Source: Candidatus Roseilinea mizusawaensis
Lineage (GTDB): Bacteria > Chloroflexota > Anaerolineae > J036 > Brachytrichaceae
Length of the DNA: 64,000 nt
Direction of reading: 5' to 3'
Assembly (NCBI GenBank): GCA_016841965.1
Contig: JAEANN010000018.1
Span: 39,913-103,912, forward strand
Shown here: positions 7,536-16,366 of the stretch, one piece after another
Layout of the letters: each line of letters opens with the position of its first letter
How positions within the stretch are numbered: the first letter of the stretch is position 1
Program-made: the position numbers and the translations under genes
Notes under the pieces: model-generated
Database searches by the model: none
What the model was told of the DNA's origin: nothing
Seen by the model: the letters and a program-made list of their open reading frames with translations, nothing else

Positions 7536-9293
7536 ATGAACAACTTGAATCAGGTAGAAACAGAACAAGTCCCGGCGCCCGTCGTTGAGGAGGCGGCGCC
7601 CAGGCGCTATGTTATCGCGGGCGTGGTGGCCACGCTGGCAATTGTCCTGCTCTGTGTGCTTGGCGTGTTGTTGCTCACCGGCGATGTTCTGTCTCGTCAG
7701 GCCTCGCCAACCTCAGAGCCGAGGGAGCGTCCCCGTGTGAACATTATTGGCAATGTCGAGGCGAACGCTCCCATTGCGATTCGGGGCACGGGTTTTGCCC
7801 CCAACGAACAAGTCAATCTCTATGTGGCCATGTCGCCCCAGGCTTCCTTTGACAGTTTCGTGCAGATTGGCGCGGCCGTCGCCGGCACAGATGGCGTCAT
7901 CAACGTCACCGGCCTGATGCTTCCCCAGAGTGAAAGCCGTACTTTGTACATCATCGCGCGCGGCAGCGTCAGCGGGTTTTCGTCCCCGCTGACCGTCAGC
8001 ATCTCCAGTGTAGCAGTGTTGCCCTCTATGACTCCCTCGCCGGAGATCCCCTTAATTCCGACTGCCCTCCCGCCGACTGCGACACCCGAACCGCCAACAC
8101 CCACCTTATCGCCGCAGCCTCGTCCTACGTCCACCCCTACGTCATCGCCAACGCCGACAGGCACCCCCAATCCGAATGCAGTGGGCGTGTGGGTAGGTCG
8201 CTACTATGACAACCGTGACCTGATCCCGCCGCCCGTCTTTACACGCTATGACACGACGCTGAGATTTGACTGGCGTTCCGGCTCACCCGGCCCCGGCATC
8301 CCCAACGATAATTTCTCGGTGTTGTGGACGCGCAACCAGGAATTTGGCACGTCGAACAACTATCAGTTTACCTTGTCTGTAGATGATGCCGCGCGGCTGT
8401 ATGTGGATGATGCGCTCATCATCGACGAATGGCGCATCGGCGGTTTGCGCACGGTGACAGGCAACCGTTTTATCAGCCGGGGAATCCACCAGATTCGGGT
8501 CGAGTATTACGAGGCGGCCGGCAATGCGTCCATCTCCCTCGATTGGGCGGTCAGCTACGCCGGCTGGATTGGCCGCTACTACAACACCCCAAATCTGAGC
8601 GGGCCGGTGGTGTTGATCCGCGACGATGCAGACATCAATTTCGATTGGGGTCTCAACTCGCCGGCGCCCGAAGTCAACCCCGATAATTTCTCGGTGGATT
8701 GGACCCGCCGCGTCAACTTCCCGCTCTCGGCCAGCTACGTGTTTACGGCCGATGTGGATGATGGCGTGCGTATCTTCGTTGACGGGATCGCTGTGCTCGA
8801 CAACTTCAACACCACCGGCAGCCGAACCATCACTGGCGCGATTGCGCTGGGCGCCGGCCAGCACGATGTTCAGGTGCAGTATGCCGAGCGCACCGGCCAG
8901 GCCAAAATTCGTGTGACATGGGCGCCCATCATTCAACCGCCCACGCCCACACCGACCAGCACAGCCACTCCCACACCCACCGAGACCGGAACGCCAACGC
9001 CCACCGGCACATCGACCGGAACGCCAACGCCCACCCTCACGCCGGCGCCGGCCACCGACACACCTGTGCCCACAAATACATCCACCGCCACCAACACGCC
9101 GTTGCCGCCGACCGATACGCCTGTTCCAACATCGACGCCTACCCCCACCGACACGCCACCGCCGGCTACCGACACGCCGGTAGCGTTCAGTGGAACAAGT
9201 TCTGTGGCCTCATTCACACAGACCCCAGAACCCGTTACAGATACGCCTGCGCCACCCACTCAAACGCCCGACGCAACCCCCACCGCTCCTTAG
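7536..9293 (+). CDS. Membrane-anchored surface protein with two PA14 domains
   Basis: A 585-residue protein. A short cytoplasmic N-terminus precedes one membrane segment at about residues 25-50 (YVIAGVVATLAIVLLCVLGVLLL). An Ig-like domain follows (residues 65-165), then a Thr/Pro spacer. Two PA14-type beta domains (roughly 225-350 and 350-475) each carry WxGxYYxN, VDDAARLYVDD or VDDGVRIFVDG, and a final (S/K)IxxxWA strand. The C-terminus is about 115 residues of TPTPT-type repeats. PA14 domains often bind glycans; no catalytic domain is present. Display on the cell surface with a role in adhesion or glycan binding is inferred. The ATG at 7536 is chosen because the preceding in-frame codons look non-coding. 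Confidence 0.88.
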   Translation: MNNLNQVETEQVPAPVVEEAAPRRYVIAGVVATLAIVLLCVLGVLLLTGDVLSRQASPTSEPRERPRVNIIGNVEANAPIAIRGTGFAPNEQVNLYVAMSPQASFDSFVQIGAAVAGTDGVINVTGLMLPQSESRTLYIIARGSVSGFSSPLTVSISSVAVLPSMTPSPEIPLIPTALPPTATPEPPTPTLSPQPRPTSTPTSSPTPTGTPNPNAVGVWVGRYYDNRDLIPPPVFTRYDTTLRFDWRSGSPGPGIPNDNFSVLWTRNQEFGTSNNYQFTLSVDDAARLYVDDALIIDEWRIGGLRTVTGNRFISRGIHQIRVEYYEAAGNASISLDWAVSYAGWIGRYYNTPNLSGPVVLIRDDADINFDWGLNSPAPEVNPDNFSVDWTRRVNFPLSASYVFTADVDDGVRIFVDGIAVLDNFNTTGSRTITGAIALGAGQHDVQVQYAERTGQAKIRVTWAPIIQPPTPTPTSTATPTPTETGTPTPTGTSTGTPTPTLTPAPATDTPVPTNTSTATNTPLPPTDTPVPTSTPTPTDTPPPATDTPVAFSGTSSVASFTQTPEPVTDTPAPPTQTPDATPTAP

Positions 9294-9322
9294 GCAAGCT
9301 GGCGACGCGGTGTGCGCCTCTG

Positions 9323-10375
9323 TTATATCTCGAACACAACGATTTCGGGCCACGTGTTCAGCCGAATAGGCGTCTCAGACTCTCCGACGCCCGACGACAC
9401 ATACACCGCGCCTTGCGGCAGGTGGTGTAGCCCGCGATACAGGGTGGTTTTCACCGGCACGCCAAAGCCCGGCAGGAACGGCAGATAGATCTGCCCGGCG
9501 TGGGTGTGACCAAACAGGAAGACGGCTGCGCATTGCTCCGGTTTCACTTTGGTCATCACATCCGGATTGTGGCCCAGGAAAATGGTTGTGCGTACCGGGT
9601 CAGCGTGCGCAAATGCGCGCGCGACGTTATCTCGATCAGCCCATAGCTCATCGACGCCGACCAGTTGATGCCGCGCGCCCAGCGCCACGCACTCGTTCTT
9701 CAGCACGCGAATGCCATAGCTGGCCAGCAGCGGCTCCAGGTCTGGCGTCATGTTAGGGCCAGGCAGCCCATAGTCGTGATTGCCTAGCACGGCAAACACG
9801 CCCAACGGCGCGCGCAGGTTGCGCAGAGGATGAATCAGTTCATCCAGGTCGTGTCCGTCCAGATGGCCGACGAAATCTCCGCCGATCAGCACGACGTCGG
9901 GCAATTGCGCGTTTACCCGTTCGACTACGTGTGTTAGCCATGCGGCACGTTTGTAGCGTCCGGCGTGCAGATCGCTGAAGAAGCACACGCGCAGCGGCTG
10001 CGCTGCGTCAGCATCCATCATCTTGTCGTTCGCGGCGGTGAGTGCGTGGCGCGCCAGTGTTGTGACGCGCAATCGAAATGGGGTGACGAATCGGGCATAG
10101 ATGCCGAGGCCGGCCATGCCGGCCAGCGCTGCGCCGGCCAGTGTCAGCCCGGCTTGCGCGCTGACTGCGCCATAGACAGCCAGCAGCAGGCCGGCTGGGG
10201 CAAGCGCCACCGTCGCGTTCGCGCCCAGCGCAATCAGCCGGCCCACAATGGGCAGAAACCACTCCGTCAGGAACGACGACGGCATGTGCGCCGAGCGGTA
10301 TGCATACGCTGCCGGGGCCATGATTTGCAGGCCCCGGCGTGTCAGGCGATCTTCTGTGTGAGACTCGATGCTCAT
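9323..10375 (-). CDS. Membrane-associated metallophosphoesterase (YkuE-like)
   Basis: A 350-residue calcineurin-like phosphoesterase. After an N-terminus with two hydrophobic segments (about residues 35-95) come the metal-binding motifs in order: FSDLHAG (D and H), GGDFVG, LGNHDYG, LGHNPDV and FGHTHAGQI. These are the five motifs of the dinuclear metallophosphoesterase fold. Relatives such as YkuE act at the cell envelope, some on lipid-linked substrates (UDP-diacylglucosamine or lipoteichoic precursors). Which substrate applies here cannot be told. It starts nine bases after the stop of the PotD-like gene on the same strand, so the two probably share a transcript. Confidence 0.9.
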   Translation of the reverse strand: MSIESHTEDRLTRRGLQIMAPAAYAYRSAHMPSSFLTEWFLPIVGRLIALGANATVALAPAGLLLAVYGAVSAQAGLTLAGAALAGMAGLGIYARFVTPFRLRVTTLARHALTAANDKMMDADAAQPLRVCFFSDLHAGRYKRAAWLTHVVERVNAQLPDVVLIGGDFVGHLDGHDLDELIHPLRNLRAPLGVFAVLGNHDYGLPGPNMTPDLEPLLASYGIRVLKNECVALGARHQLVGVDELWADRDNVARAFAHADPVRTTIFLGHNPDVMTKVKPEQCAAVFLFGHTHAGQIYLPFLPGFGVPVKTTLYRGLHHLPQGAVYVSSGVGESETPIRLNTWPEIVVFEI

Positions 10376-10384
10376 AAGTATCGA

Positions 10385-11569
10385 CTACTGTCCGACTCCA
10401 ACTTCTGTCCACGCCCGATCGTACAGCGCCTGTGTCTCGCCCTCGAAATGTTTCAAGAACTCGAGCCGGCTGCCCCAGGCTTTCACGTCCGGGTAGATGG
10501 TCTTGTCCTGCGTCAGCGCCCGATCGACCAGACCCTGACGAACCGCCTCACTATTAGTGGTGGGATAGCCCATCAGATTCGCATTTTCTGCGGCGATGTC
10601 GGGGCGCAGCATGAAGTTCAGAAAGACTTCGGCGGTGTATTTGTGCGGTGCGCCGACCGGAATGCACCAGCCATCCTGCCAAATCGTCGCGCCGTCTTCC
10701 GGGATGACGTACTTGATGCTGCTCTTTTGCTGGGCGGCCACCAGCGCATCGCCAGGGTAGGTCATGGCAACAACCACATCGCCGGAGATGAGATTGTCAC
10801 GCGCGACGATACTGTCGTAGTAGCCGGCTACATATTGTTTGTGCTCCAGGAGCAGGTTTTTAGCCGCCTCGATTTCATTTGGGTCGGTGCTGTTTGGCGA
10901 GTAACCCAGGTAGCGCAGCGCCGCGCCGATCGTCTCGCGCTGGTCGTTAAGCAGGCCGATTCTGCCTCGAATGCCTTCAGCCGGCTGGAAAATGTTGCGC
11001 CACGACGTAATTTCTCCCTCCACACGATTTGTGTCGTAGGCGATGCCGGTCGTGCCCCAGAAATACGGCACGCTGTATTCCTGGTTGGGGTCGAAATATA
11101 GATTCAAGTATTCTGGCCCGATGTTTTTGATATTCGGCACGTTGGCCCAATCAATTTTGTCCAGCATCCCTGCTTTGATCATCCTCTCGATCATGTAGTC
11201 TGAAGGCACGATAAGGTCATAGCCGGGATTGCCGCCGGCCTGGAACTTGGCAAACAGCGATTCGTTGTCCTCGAACGAATCGATGATGACCTTGACGCCA
11301 TATTCGGCCTCGAACTTCTCGATCACCTCAGGGGCGATGTACTCGGACCAGTTGTATATCGATAGCTCAGACGACAGCCGGCTGCGATCCACGCCATCTT
11401 GCGCCGCTTGCGCCGCAGGCTCGACTTGTGTGGATGCCGGTGGGGCGGCCGTTGGCGGCGCAACAGTCACTGTGGCCGGCCCGCCACACGCAGATGCGAG
11501 CAGGGCGATCGCGCCAGCCAGCGCTGCCGGCGCGTGAAACCATCTGGACGAGTTTGACTCGTTCTTCAT
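10385..11569 (-). CDS. potD: Spermidine/putrescine-type ABC substrate-binding lipoprotein
   Basis: A 394-residue extracellular solute-binding lipoprotein. The signal peptide ends in the lipobox LLASACGG, so the mature protein starts at a lipid-modified cysteine. A short Pro/Ala/Thr linker follows, then the PotD/PotF-type body: LSIYNWSEYIAPEVIEKFE, FEDNESLFAKFQAG, YDLIVPSDYMIERM, PYFWGTTGIAYDTN and FLNFMLRPDIAAENA. The tryptophan and acidic residues in NWSEY and near DYMIERM fit polyamine binding. No ABC permease or ATPase genes (potABC) adjoin it; upstream is a gap and a pseudogene, downstream a metallophosphoesterase. It is thus an orphan binding protein whose transporter is elsewhere. Confidence 0.9.
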   Translation of the reverse strand: MKNESNSSRWFHAPAALAGAIALLASACGGPATVTVAPPTAAPPASTQVEPAAQAAQDGVDRSRLSSELSIYNWSEYIAPEVIEKFEAEYGVKVIIDSFEDNESLFAKFQAGGNPGYDLIVPSDYMIERMIKAGMLDKIDWANVPNIKNIGPEYLNLYFDPNQEYSVPYFWGTTGIAYDTNRVEGEITSWRNIFQPAEGIRGRIGLLNDQRETIGAALRYLGYSPNSTDPNEIEAAKNLLLEHKQYVAGYYDSIVARDNLISGDVVVAMTYPGDALVAAQQKSSIKYVIPEDGATIWQDGWCIPVGAPHKYTAEVFLNFMLRPDIAAENANLMGYPTTNSEAVRQGLVDRALTQDKTIYPDVKAWGSRLEFLKHFEGETQALYDRAWTEVGVGQ

Positions 11570-11718
11570 TTCAACTCTTGTGCTCCTTGCCTGATTTCAA
11601 ACGCGCCGCGCACCACTCGGCGCGCGGCGCATCCGGTTTCTGCTTAGTTGTGTATGGGGCTATCCATCGGTCAAACCCCAGGCGCAATCATACAATGTCG
11701 GTGGCCACCGCTTGCGGT

Positions 11719-11724
11719 TAAAAT
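11719..11724 (+). promoter_or_regulatory. -10 box before the deacetylase pseudogene, leaderless spacing
   Basis: TAAAAT seven bases before the ATG at 11732. The spacing matches the other near-leaderless starts in this window. Confidence 0.4.
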
Positions 11725-11731
11725 CCCCCAA

Positions 11732-12402
11732 ATGCGCGCGCTCATTATCCCCATCGTTGTGCTGGTCTTGTCTTTCACAATCGTTCGCGCCACAGACGCC
11801 CGCGCGCTGGCCGAGTCTGACCCTTCTGTACGCATCGTGGCCGTTCCGATCCTCATGTACCACCACGTCGGCGGGCCAGCCGGCCGCTATAACGTGCCGC
11901 TCTCACGCGCAACAACCTGCGTGCCACCTACTTCATCATTTACAGCCACGCCAGGCGCTACAGCGGCTTTATGAGCTTCGATCAATTGCGCCAGTTGCGC
12001 GATGCCGGCATGTGGATCGGTTCACACACCGTGTCGCGTCCGCATCTGCCGGGACTGCCGGCCTACAAGCTGATGTTCGAATTGCGCGCGTCCAGAGAGG
12101 CGCTGGAAGCGGTGCTCGAACAGCCGGTCACAACGTTGGCCTATCCCGGCGGGGCTTACGATGCGCGGGTGATGCGCGCAGCGCGGGAAGCCGGCTACCT
12201 TGCCGCAGTGGCAATCCGAGGCGGATGCATCCAGCGCAGCGACGAGGTGTATGCCCTGAGTCGGGTTGAGCTGAATCGGACGTGCAGCAAAGAGCGCTTT
12301 GTCGCGCTGGTCGAGGCGCCCTTTGCGTCGCCGGTCGCGTCCTGGTCTCCAGCGTTCCCGTCGCTTACTTCCCGACCAGCGGCAGCAAACTGTCGTACAT
12401 GA
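11732..12402 (+). pseudogene. Polysaccharide deacetylase (NodB) pseudogene, internal deletion and frameshift
   Basis: The first frame gives a signal peptide (MRALIIPIVVLVLSFTIVRA) and the start of the mature enzyme, VPILMYHHVGGPAGRYNV. After about 11905 homology continues only in another frame: NNLRATYFIIYSHARRY, MSFDQLRQLRDAGMWIGSH, QPVTTLAYPGGAYDARV, RGGCIQRSDEVYALSRVEL. In intact relatives about 70 residues, including the metal-binding TFDDG motif, lie between these blocks. They are missing here, and the frames do not match across the junction. The second histidine motif (GSHT) is intact. Without TFDDG the product cannot be an active deacetylase. The 3' end overlaps the convergent isomerase gene. 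An assembly error at 11895-11915 is possible. Confidence 0.8.
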
Positions 12403-13192
12403 TTTGCGCGGCTTTCTTTGGCCGCATGGCCCACAACTTTTCGTTGAACATCTCGATCGAGAAGTAGCCGCGATAGCCGTGCTTCTCCAGTTGCCTGAAG
12501 ATGCCTTTGAGATCCAGGCAGCCCCGGCCCGGCAACACGCGATCGCTGTTGCAGTTCGACAGTTCCGCCGGCTTGTCGGCCATGTCGTCCACATGCACGT
12601 GCCGGATCATGGCAATGTTCTCCGGCGTCAACTGGTCGAACTTGGTCGGCGTGCAGTGGTAGTGGGCCGGATCGAACAACACCCCCACATTGCTGGCGCG
12701 TGTGCGCCGCGCGATCTCGGCGGCCGTGCGCAGTGACTTGACTACCGGCGACCAGTTGAACTCCAGGCATAGCGTGACGCCGGTGGGCTTGATGCGCTTT
12801 GCCAGTTGCGCGAACACGCGCGCAATCTCGCCGATTGGGTCTTTTACGGCCGCCAGGTTGTCTGGCCCATCGGTGCCGACGATCATGCAGCTTGCACCCA
12901 GCTCGCTCAGCAACCTGGCGTTCTCCACCAGCAGCGTGTGGTTTGCGGCGCGGACATCCTCCGGCGCGAACACGGCCACATGCGTCTCGAAGCCGCCAAT
13001 GCAGCGCAATCGGTAGGCGTCCAGCAGTTGCTTGACCTCGGCAATGGTATGGCCCTGCGCCAGGTAATCCTTCACATGCTTCAGCACAAACTCTACATTC
13101 TCGAAGCCGGCCGCGTGGTAGGCAGCCAGACATTCCTCCAGACCGTAACGGATTGTCGAAACTGAGTTGATGGCAAATTGAGATGTCTTCAT
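12365..13192 (-). CDS. Sugar phosphate isomerase/epimerase (xylose-isomerase-like TIM barrel)
   Basis: A 275-residue TIM-barrel protein of the AP-endonuclease-2/xylose-isomerase-like family. Characteristic strands are AGFENVEFVL, LRCIGGFETH, TLCLEFNW with a metal-binding glutamate, VGVLFDPAHYH with aspartate and histidine, IRHVHVDDM and YRGYFSIEMF with the last glutamate. These acidic and histidine residues bind a divalent metal in keto-aldose isomerases and epimerases. It lies 76 bases after the Gfo/Idh/MocA oxidoreductase on the same strand, a frequent pairing in inositol or uncommon-sugar catabolism. The ATG at 13192 is preferred; translation upstream of it reads through a repeat (13209-13264) and is not conserved. 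Confidence 0.87.
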   Translation of the reverse strand: MKTSQFAINSVSTIRYGLEECLAAYHAAGFENVEFVLKHVKDYLAQGHTIAEVKQLLDAYRLRCIGGFETHVAVFAPEDVRAANHTLLVENARLLSELGASCMIVGTDGPDNLAAVKDPIGEIARVFAQLAKRIKPTGVTLCLEFNWSPVVKSLRTAAEIARRTRASNVGVLFDPAHYHCTPTKFDQLTPENIAMIRHVHVDDMADKPAELSNCNSDRVLPGRGCLDLKGIFRQLEKHGYRGYFSIEMFNEKLWAMRPKKAAQIMYDSLLPLVGK

Positions 13193-13208
13193 GTCAGGAA
13201 TCGGAAGG

Positions 13209-13264
13209 CAGAGGAGAGATAACAGAGTACAGAGGACAGAGTACAGAGGACAGAGTGCAGAGGA
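13209..13264. repeat. ACAGAGTACAGAGG-type intergenic repeat
   Basis: Imperfect tandem copies of ACAGAGTACAGAGG fill the gap between the oxidoreductase and isomerase genes. The same words occur inside the DUF512 gene at 18010-18058. Confidence 0.75.
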
Positions 13265-13268
13265 TGCG

Positions 13269-14324
13269 CTACACGCCTTTCCACAGGTTGAAGTAAGCGC
13301 GGGCCACGTGTAAATCTTCCAGCGCCTCTTGTGCGTCACAGGGCGGTTTGATCTCGCCCTTGATGGCGCGCACAAAGTTGATAGCCTGCTGACGCATGGC
13401 GTGCACCCAGGGCAGCGTCGGCACAATGGTCTGGGGCGCGGCGCCGTTGCCGGGGTCGCGCAGGATTTCGACCCGGCCGGGCCGATTGCAGGCCAGCGGC
13501 GCCGGCAACTCTAGTTTGACGTAGCCGCGCTCGAATCCCACCAGCGCCGATTCTTGCCAGTCGATGGAAGTCTGGTAGGGCGACATTTCAAGCACGCCGG
13601 TGACGCCGCCGGCGCTCTCGATACCCATCACAAGGCCGGCCGGGTCGGCAAAGATCACGCGGTACGGTTCGCCCAACAAGTAGCGCAGCAGATTGACCTG
13701 GTGAATGTAGTAGTTCACGAAGCCAACGTACTGCTTGAACGTTTCGCGGTCCATGTCGTCTGGAGCGGGATCGCCGGCAAGTTGGGGGTAAGGCTCGTCG
13801 GTGCTGATCAGGTCATTGAAGCCGCCGGCAATCCAATCGCCGGGCGGCATGGTCACGCGCACGTAGCGCAGCCGGCCCAGTTCGCCGCTCTGCTTTAGCC
13901 GGTCGATTTCGGCGCGCGCGCACATCGCGGCCGGGTCGCTGCGTTTGTGGTAGCCGACCATGTGCCATGAGCCGCCGGCGCTCAACGCGGCCAGCATTTG
14001 TTCGCCCACCTGCGGCGAGGCGGCCAGCGGTTTCTCGGTCAGGATGGGCACGCCGGCTTTGTAGAGCGGCGCAATGATTTGTCCGTGCCGGTCGAACGGT
14101 TGCGCAGCCACGATGCCGTCCACCTGCTCGTGCGCAAGCAATTCCTCGCCGGTGGCGTAGACGCGCGGCACGTTGTACTTTTGGGCCACGGCTTGCGCCA
14201 GTCGGGGGCGCACTTCGGCCAGTGCCACCACCTCACACTCGGGCAGGCAGGCGTAGTTCTTGAGGTGGGCGCATTGCCCCATGTTGCCCACTCCCACAAA
14301 ACCGATGCGAACTTTGTCTGGCAT
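13269..14324 (-). CDS. Gfo/Idh/MocA family NAD(P)-dependent oxidoreductase
   Basis: A 351-residue oxidoreductase. The N-terminal Rossmann fold begins RIGFVGVGNMGQCAHLKNY, followed by VVALAEVRP and the EKPLA motif (ILTEKPLAAS) whose lysine is catalytic. The C-terminal alpha/beta domain has the VGYHKRSDP block and FVNYYIHQVNLLRYLLG with the second catalytic histidine. Typical substrates are inositols, glucose or amino sugars; specificity is unreadable. The ATG at 14324 has a good Shine-Dalgarno (GAGGAGA, about seven bases upstream). It leads the isomerase gene and is divergent from the LmbE deacetylase. Together they suggest a small sugar-modification or catabolic cluster. Confidence 0.92.
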   Translation of the reverse strand: MPDKVRIGFVGVGNMGQCAHLKNYACLPECEVVALAEVRPRLAQAVAQKYNVPRVYATGEELLAHEQVDGIVAAQPFDRHGQIIAPLYKAGVPILTEKPLAASPQVGEQMLAALSAGGSWHMVGYHKRSDPAAMCARAEIDRLKQSGELGRLRYVRVTMPPGDWIAGGFNDLISTDEPYPQLAGDPAPDDMDRETFKQYVGFVNYYIHQVNLLRYLLGEPYRVIFADPAGLVMGIESAGGVTGVLEMSPYQTSIDWQESALVGFERGYVKLELPAPLACNRPGRVEILRDPGNGAAPQTIVPTLPWVHAMRQQAINFVRAIKGEIKPPCDAQEALEDLHVARAYFNLWKGV

Positions 14325-14469
14325 GCGTCTTCTCCTCAACCGGCGCGGGTGTGTTGGTTCGCGCGTGTTGTAGCCGACATTGTATGCCGTTGTGGATCAG
14401 GCGCACAAACAGTCGTACACTAGCGCAATTCCTGCGCCCAGCGCAGTCTGTGGAGAGTTGACACAAGCT

Positions 14470-15210
14470 ATGACAACGAGCAATGGATTTGTCCCTGCGT
14501 CGGCGATGGTGGTGGCGGCCCATCCAGACGATATCGAGTTTGGGTGCGCCGGCACGGTGGCGAAATGGGTTCGGTGTGGTTGTCACGTCGTGTATGTGCT
14601 GGTCACCAGCGGGAACATTGGTACGCATGATGTCAACCACACGCGCGACACGCTGGCCGAAGTCCGCGAACGCGAGCAACTGGCCGCTGCTGCGGTCTGC
14701 GGCGTGCACGACGTAGAATTCCTGCGCTACAACGACGGGGAAGTGATGCCCACGCTGGAGCTGTGCAAAGATATCGTGCGCATGATCCGCAAACACAAGC
14801 CTGAAGTAGTGTTCACGATGGATCCGACCATGCTGTGGAGCGGCAACGAATACATCAATCACCCGGATCACCGCGCTGTCGGTCTGGCGACGCTCGACGC
14901 CATTGCGCCGGTCGCATCGATGCCGCTGATGTATCCTGAACTGGGCGAGGCCCATCGTGTGCGCGAGGTGTGGATTCAATGGCCTCAGCAGCCGGACACG
15001 TGGATCGATATCAGCGAGACGATTGAGGTGAAGATGGAAGCACTGCGCCAGCACAAGAGCCAGGTGTCGGAGGAAACGGTGCAGGGCATCCGTCAGTGGG
15101 CGCTGGAGGCCGGCAAGGGGCTGGCGCCGGCCGAGGCGTACAAGGTCATGATCCTCGTCGCGCGTGAGGCGCGTGCATCCGGGCCGGCTGCGCAGGAAGT
15201 AACCGGCTAG
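14470..15210 (+). CDS. PIG-L/LmbE family zinc deacetylase
   Basis: A 246-residue deacetylase of the PIG-L family, which removes acetyl groups from N-acetylglucosamine-type sugars (MshB, BshB and LmbE relatives). Metal-binding residues are in VAAHPDDIEFGCAGT (His-Pro-Asp-Asp) and in NHPDHRAVG. The block VTSGNIGTHDVN is the usual third region. The body ends with SETIEVKMEALRQHKSQVSEE, common to the family. The neighbouring oxidoreductase and isomerase make a role in amino-sugar breakdown likely, but BshB-type thiol biosynthesis cannot be excluded. A hairpin with a T-rich tail follows at 15244-15278. Confidence 0.92.
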   Translation: MTTSNGFVPASAMVVAAHPDDIEFGCAGTVAKWVRCGCHVVYVLVTSGNIGTHDVNHTRDTLAEVREREQLAAAAVCGVHDVEFLRYNDGEVMPTLELCKDIVRMIRKHKPEVVFTMDPTMLWSGNEYINHPDHRAVGLATLDAIAPVASMPLMYPELGEAHRVREVWIQWPQQPDTWIDISETIEVKMEALRQHKSQVSEETVQGIRQWALEAGKGLAPAEAYKVMILVAREARASGPAAQEVTG

Positions 15211-15243
15211 ATCGCGCTTGGCGCGCCTCGATTGAGCAGCGAT

Positions 15244-15278
15244 ATGCCCGGCTGGTGACAGTCGGGCATGATTGTTTT
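15244..15278 (+). terminator. Intrinsic terminator after the LmbE gene
   Basis: Stem ATGCCCG/CGGGCAT with a 12-base loop, followed by ATTGTTTT. Confidence 0.6.
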
Positions 15279-15349
15279 CGGAATTGCTGATGCTACAATC
15301 CCGCGCGTTTGATTCATCCTAGCGCGGCAGCCGCGCAGGTTGCCGGGGA

Positions 15350-16351
15350 GTGTTGAAGTTGGAGACGAAAGACCATCGGGTCGATGCGGATACTGTCCGT
15401 GATGTTCCAGAGGACGATCTAGAGCCGTTGCCAGAGAACCGCCTGGCGCGTGTTATCGGCCGGTCAAGCCGTTACGTGGCGCTGTTGGCCGCTTGGGTTG
15501 CCACATGCGGCAGCCTGTACATGAGCGAGGCGCTGGGTTGGATTCCCTGCCTGCTGTGCTGGTATCAGCGCATCCTGATGTATCCGCTGGCCCTCATCAC
15601 TGCCACAGGCATCCTGACTAACGATCGTCGCATGCATCGCTACCTGTTGGCGCTGGCCGTGCCCGGCATGGGCATGTCGCTGTATCACTACCTGTATCAA
15701 AAGAGCGACTTCGTGCGCGGCCTGTTGCCGTCGTCGTGTGTGGTGGGTGTGCCCTGTTCTGCCGACTATCTGAACTGGCTCGGCGGAGTGGTGACGATTC
15801 CGTTTCTGGCGTTGATTGCGTTTACCGTGATTGTGCTCGCGGCGGTCGCCTCGCGGCTGGCCGACGAGCCAGAGGAAGAGACCCTTGAAGCGCCGGCAAC
15901 CTCAGCAGCAGGAGAGCGCCCGCTGGGGCGTGTAGCGCTGGTGCTGGCAATCATCGCCGGCGTTGTGGGCGCCTTTTTGGTGGCCGGCAACGCTGTTGCC
16001 CAGGGGCAGGCCGCAGCCCGCGCGGTCATGATGCCGGTGTCGGCCGCCACAGCCAGCCCGGCTTTGCTCCAAAAGGGCAAAGCCGTGTATGAATCGGCTT
16101 GCATTGGTTGTCATGGGCCGGCTGGCGAAGGCGTTGCCTCGGTGCGCTCGATCACAAACTCGCTATTATTGCGAACCGGCTCAGATGCAGAGCTGATCCA
16201 GTTGGTGCGCGTAGGCCGTTCCGCCAATGATCCGCACAATGTGAGCGGTCTGGCGATGCCGGCCGGCGGGGGACGGGTCGGCATGGCCGATGAAGACATC
16301 ATAGCTGTGATCACCTACATGCGCCGCCTGGCGCAAGGCAGCGCAGATTAG
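15350..16351 (+). CDS. DsbB-like thiol oxidase fused to a class I cytochrome c domain
   Basis: A 333-residue fusion. Residues about 40-175 form a DsbB/BdbC four-helix membrane domain. Its first redox pair is C67-L-L-C70 in IPCLLCWYQRI, and the second cysteine pair, C130 and C136, is in SSCVVGVPCS. A linker and fifth membrane helix (about 192-218) lead to a periplasmic cytochrome c with the heme motif C251-I-G-C254-H255 and a likely axial methionine, M303, in GLAMPAGG. DsbB normally passes electrons from DsbA to quinone; here a heme domain is attached and could accept or forward them. The start is uncertain: GTG at 15350, or TTG at 15359 eight bases after GGGGAG. It leads an apparent operon with PlsC (15-base gap) and DUF512. 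Confidence 0.9.
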   Translation: MLKLETKDHRVDADTVRDVPEDDLEPLPENRLARVIGRSSRYVALLAAWVATCGSLYMSEALGWIPCLLCWYQRILMYPLALITATGILTNDRRMHRYLLALAVPGMGMSLYHYLYQKSDFVRGLLPSSCVVGVPCSADYLNWLGGVVTIPFLALIAFTVIVLAAVASRLADEPEEETLEAPATSAAGERPLGRVALVLAIIAGVVGAFLVAGNAVAQGQAAARAVMMPVSAATASPALLQKGKAVYESACIGCHGPAGEGVASVRSITNSLLLRTGSDAELIQLVRVGRSANDPHNVSGLAMPAGGGRVGMADEDIIAVITYMRRLAQGSAD

Positions 16352-16366
16352 GCTGAATCCTGGCGC

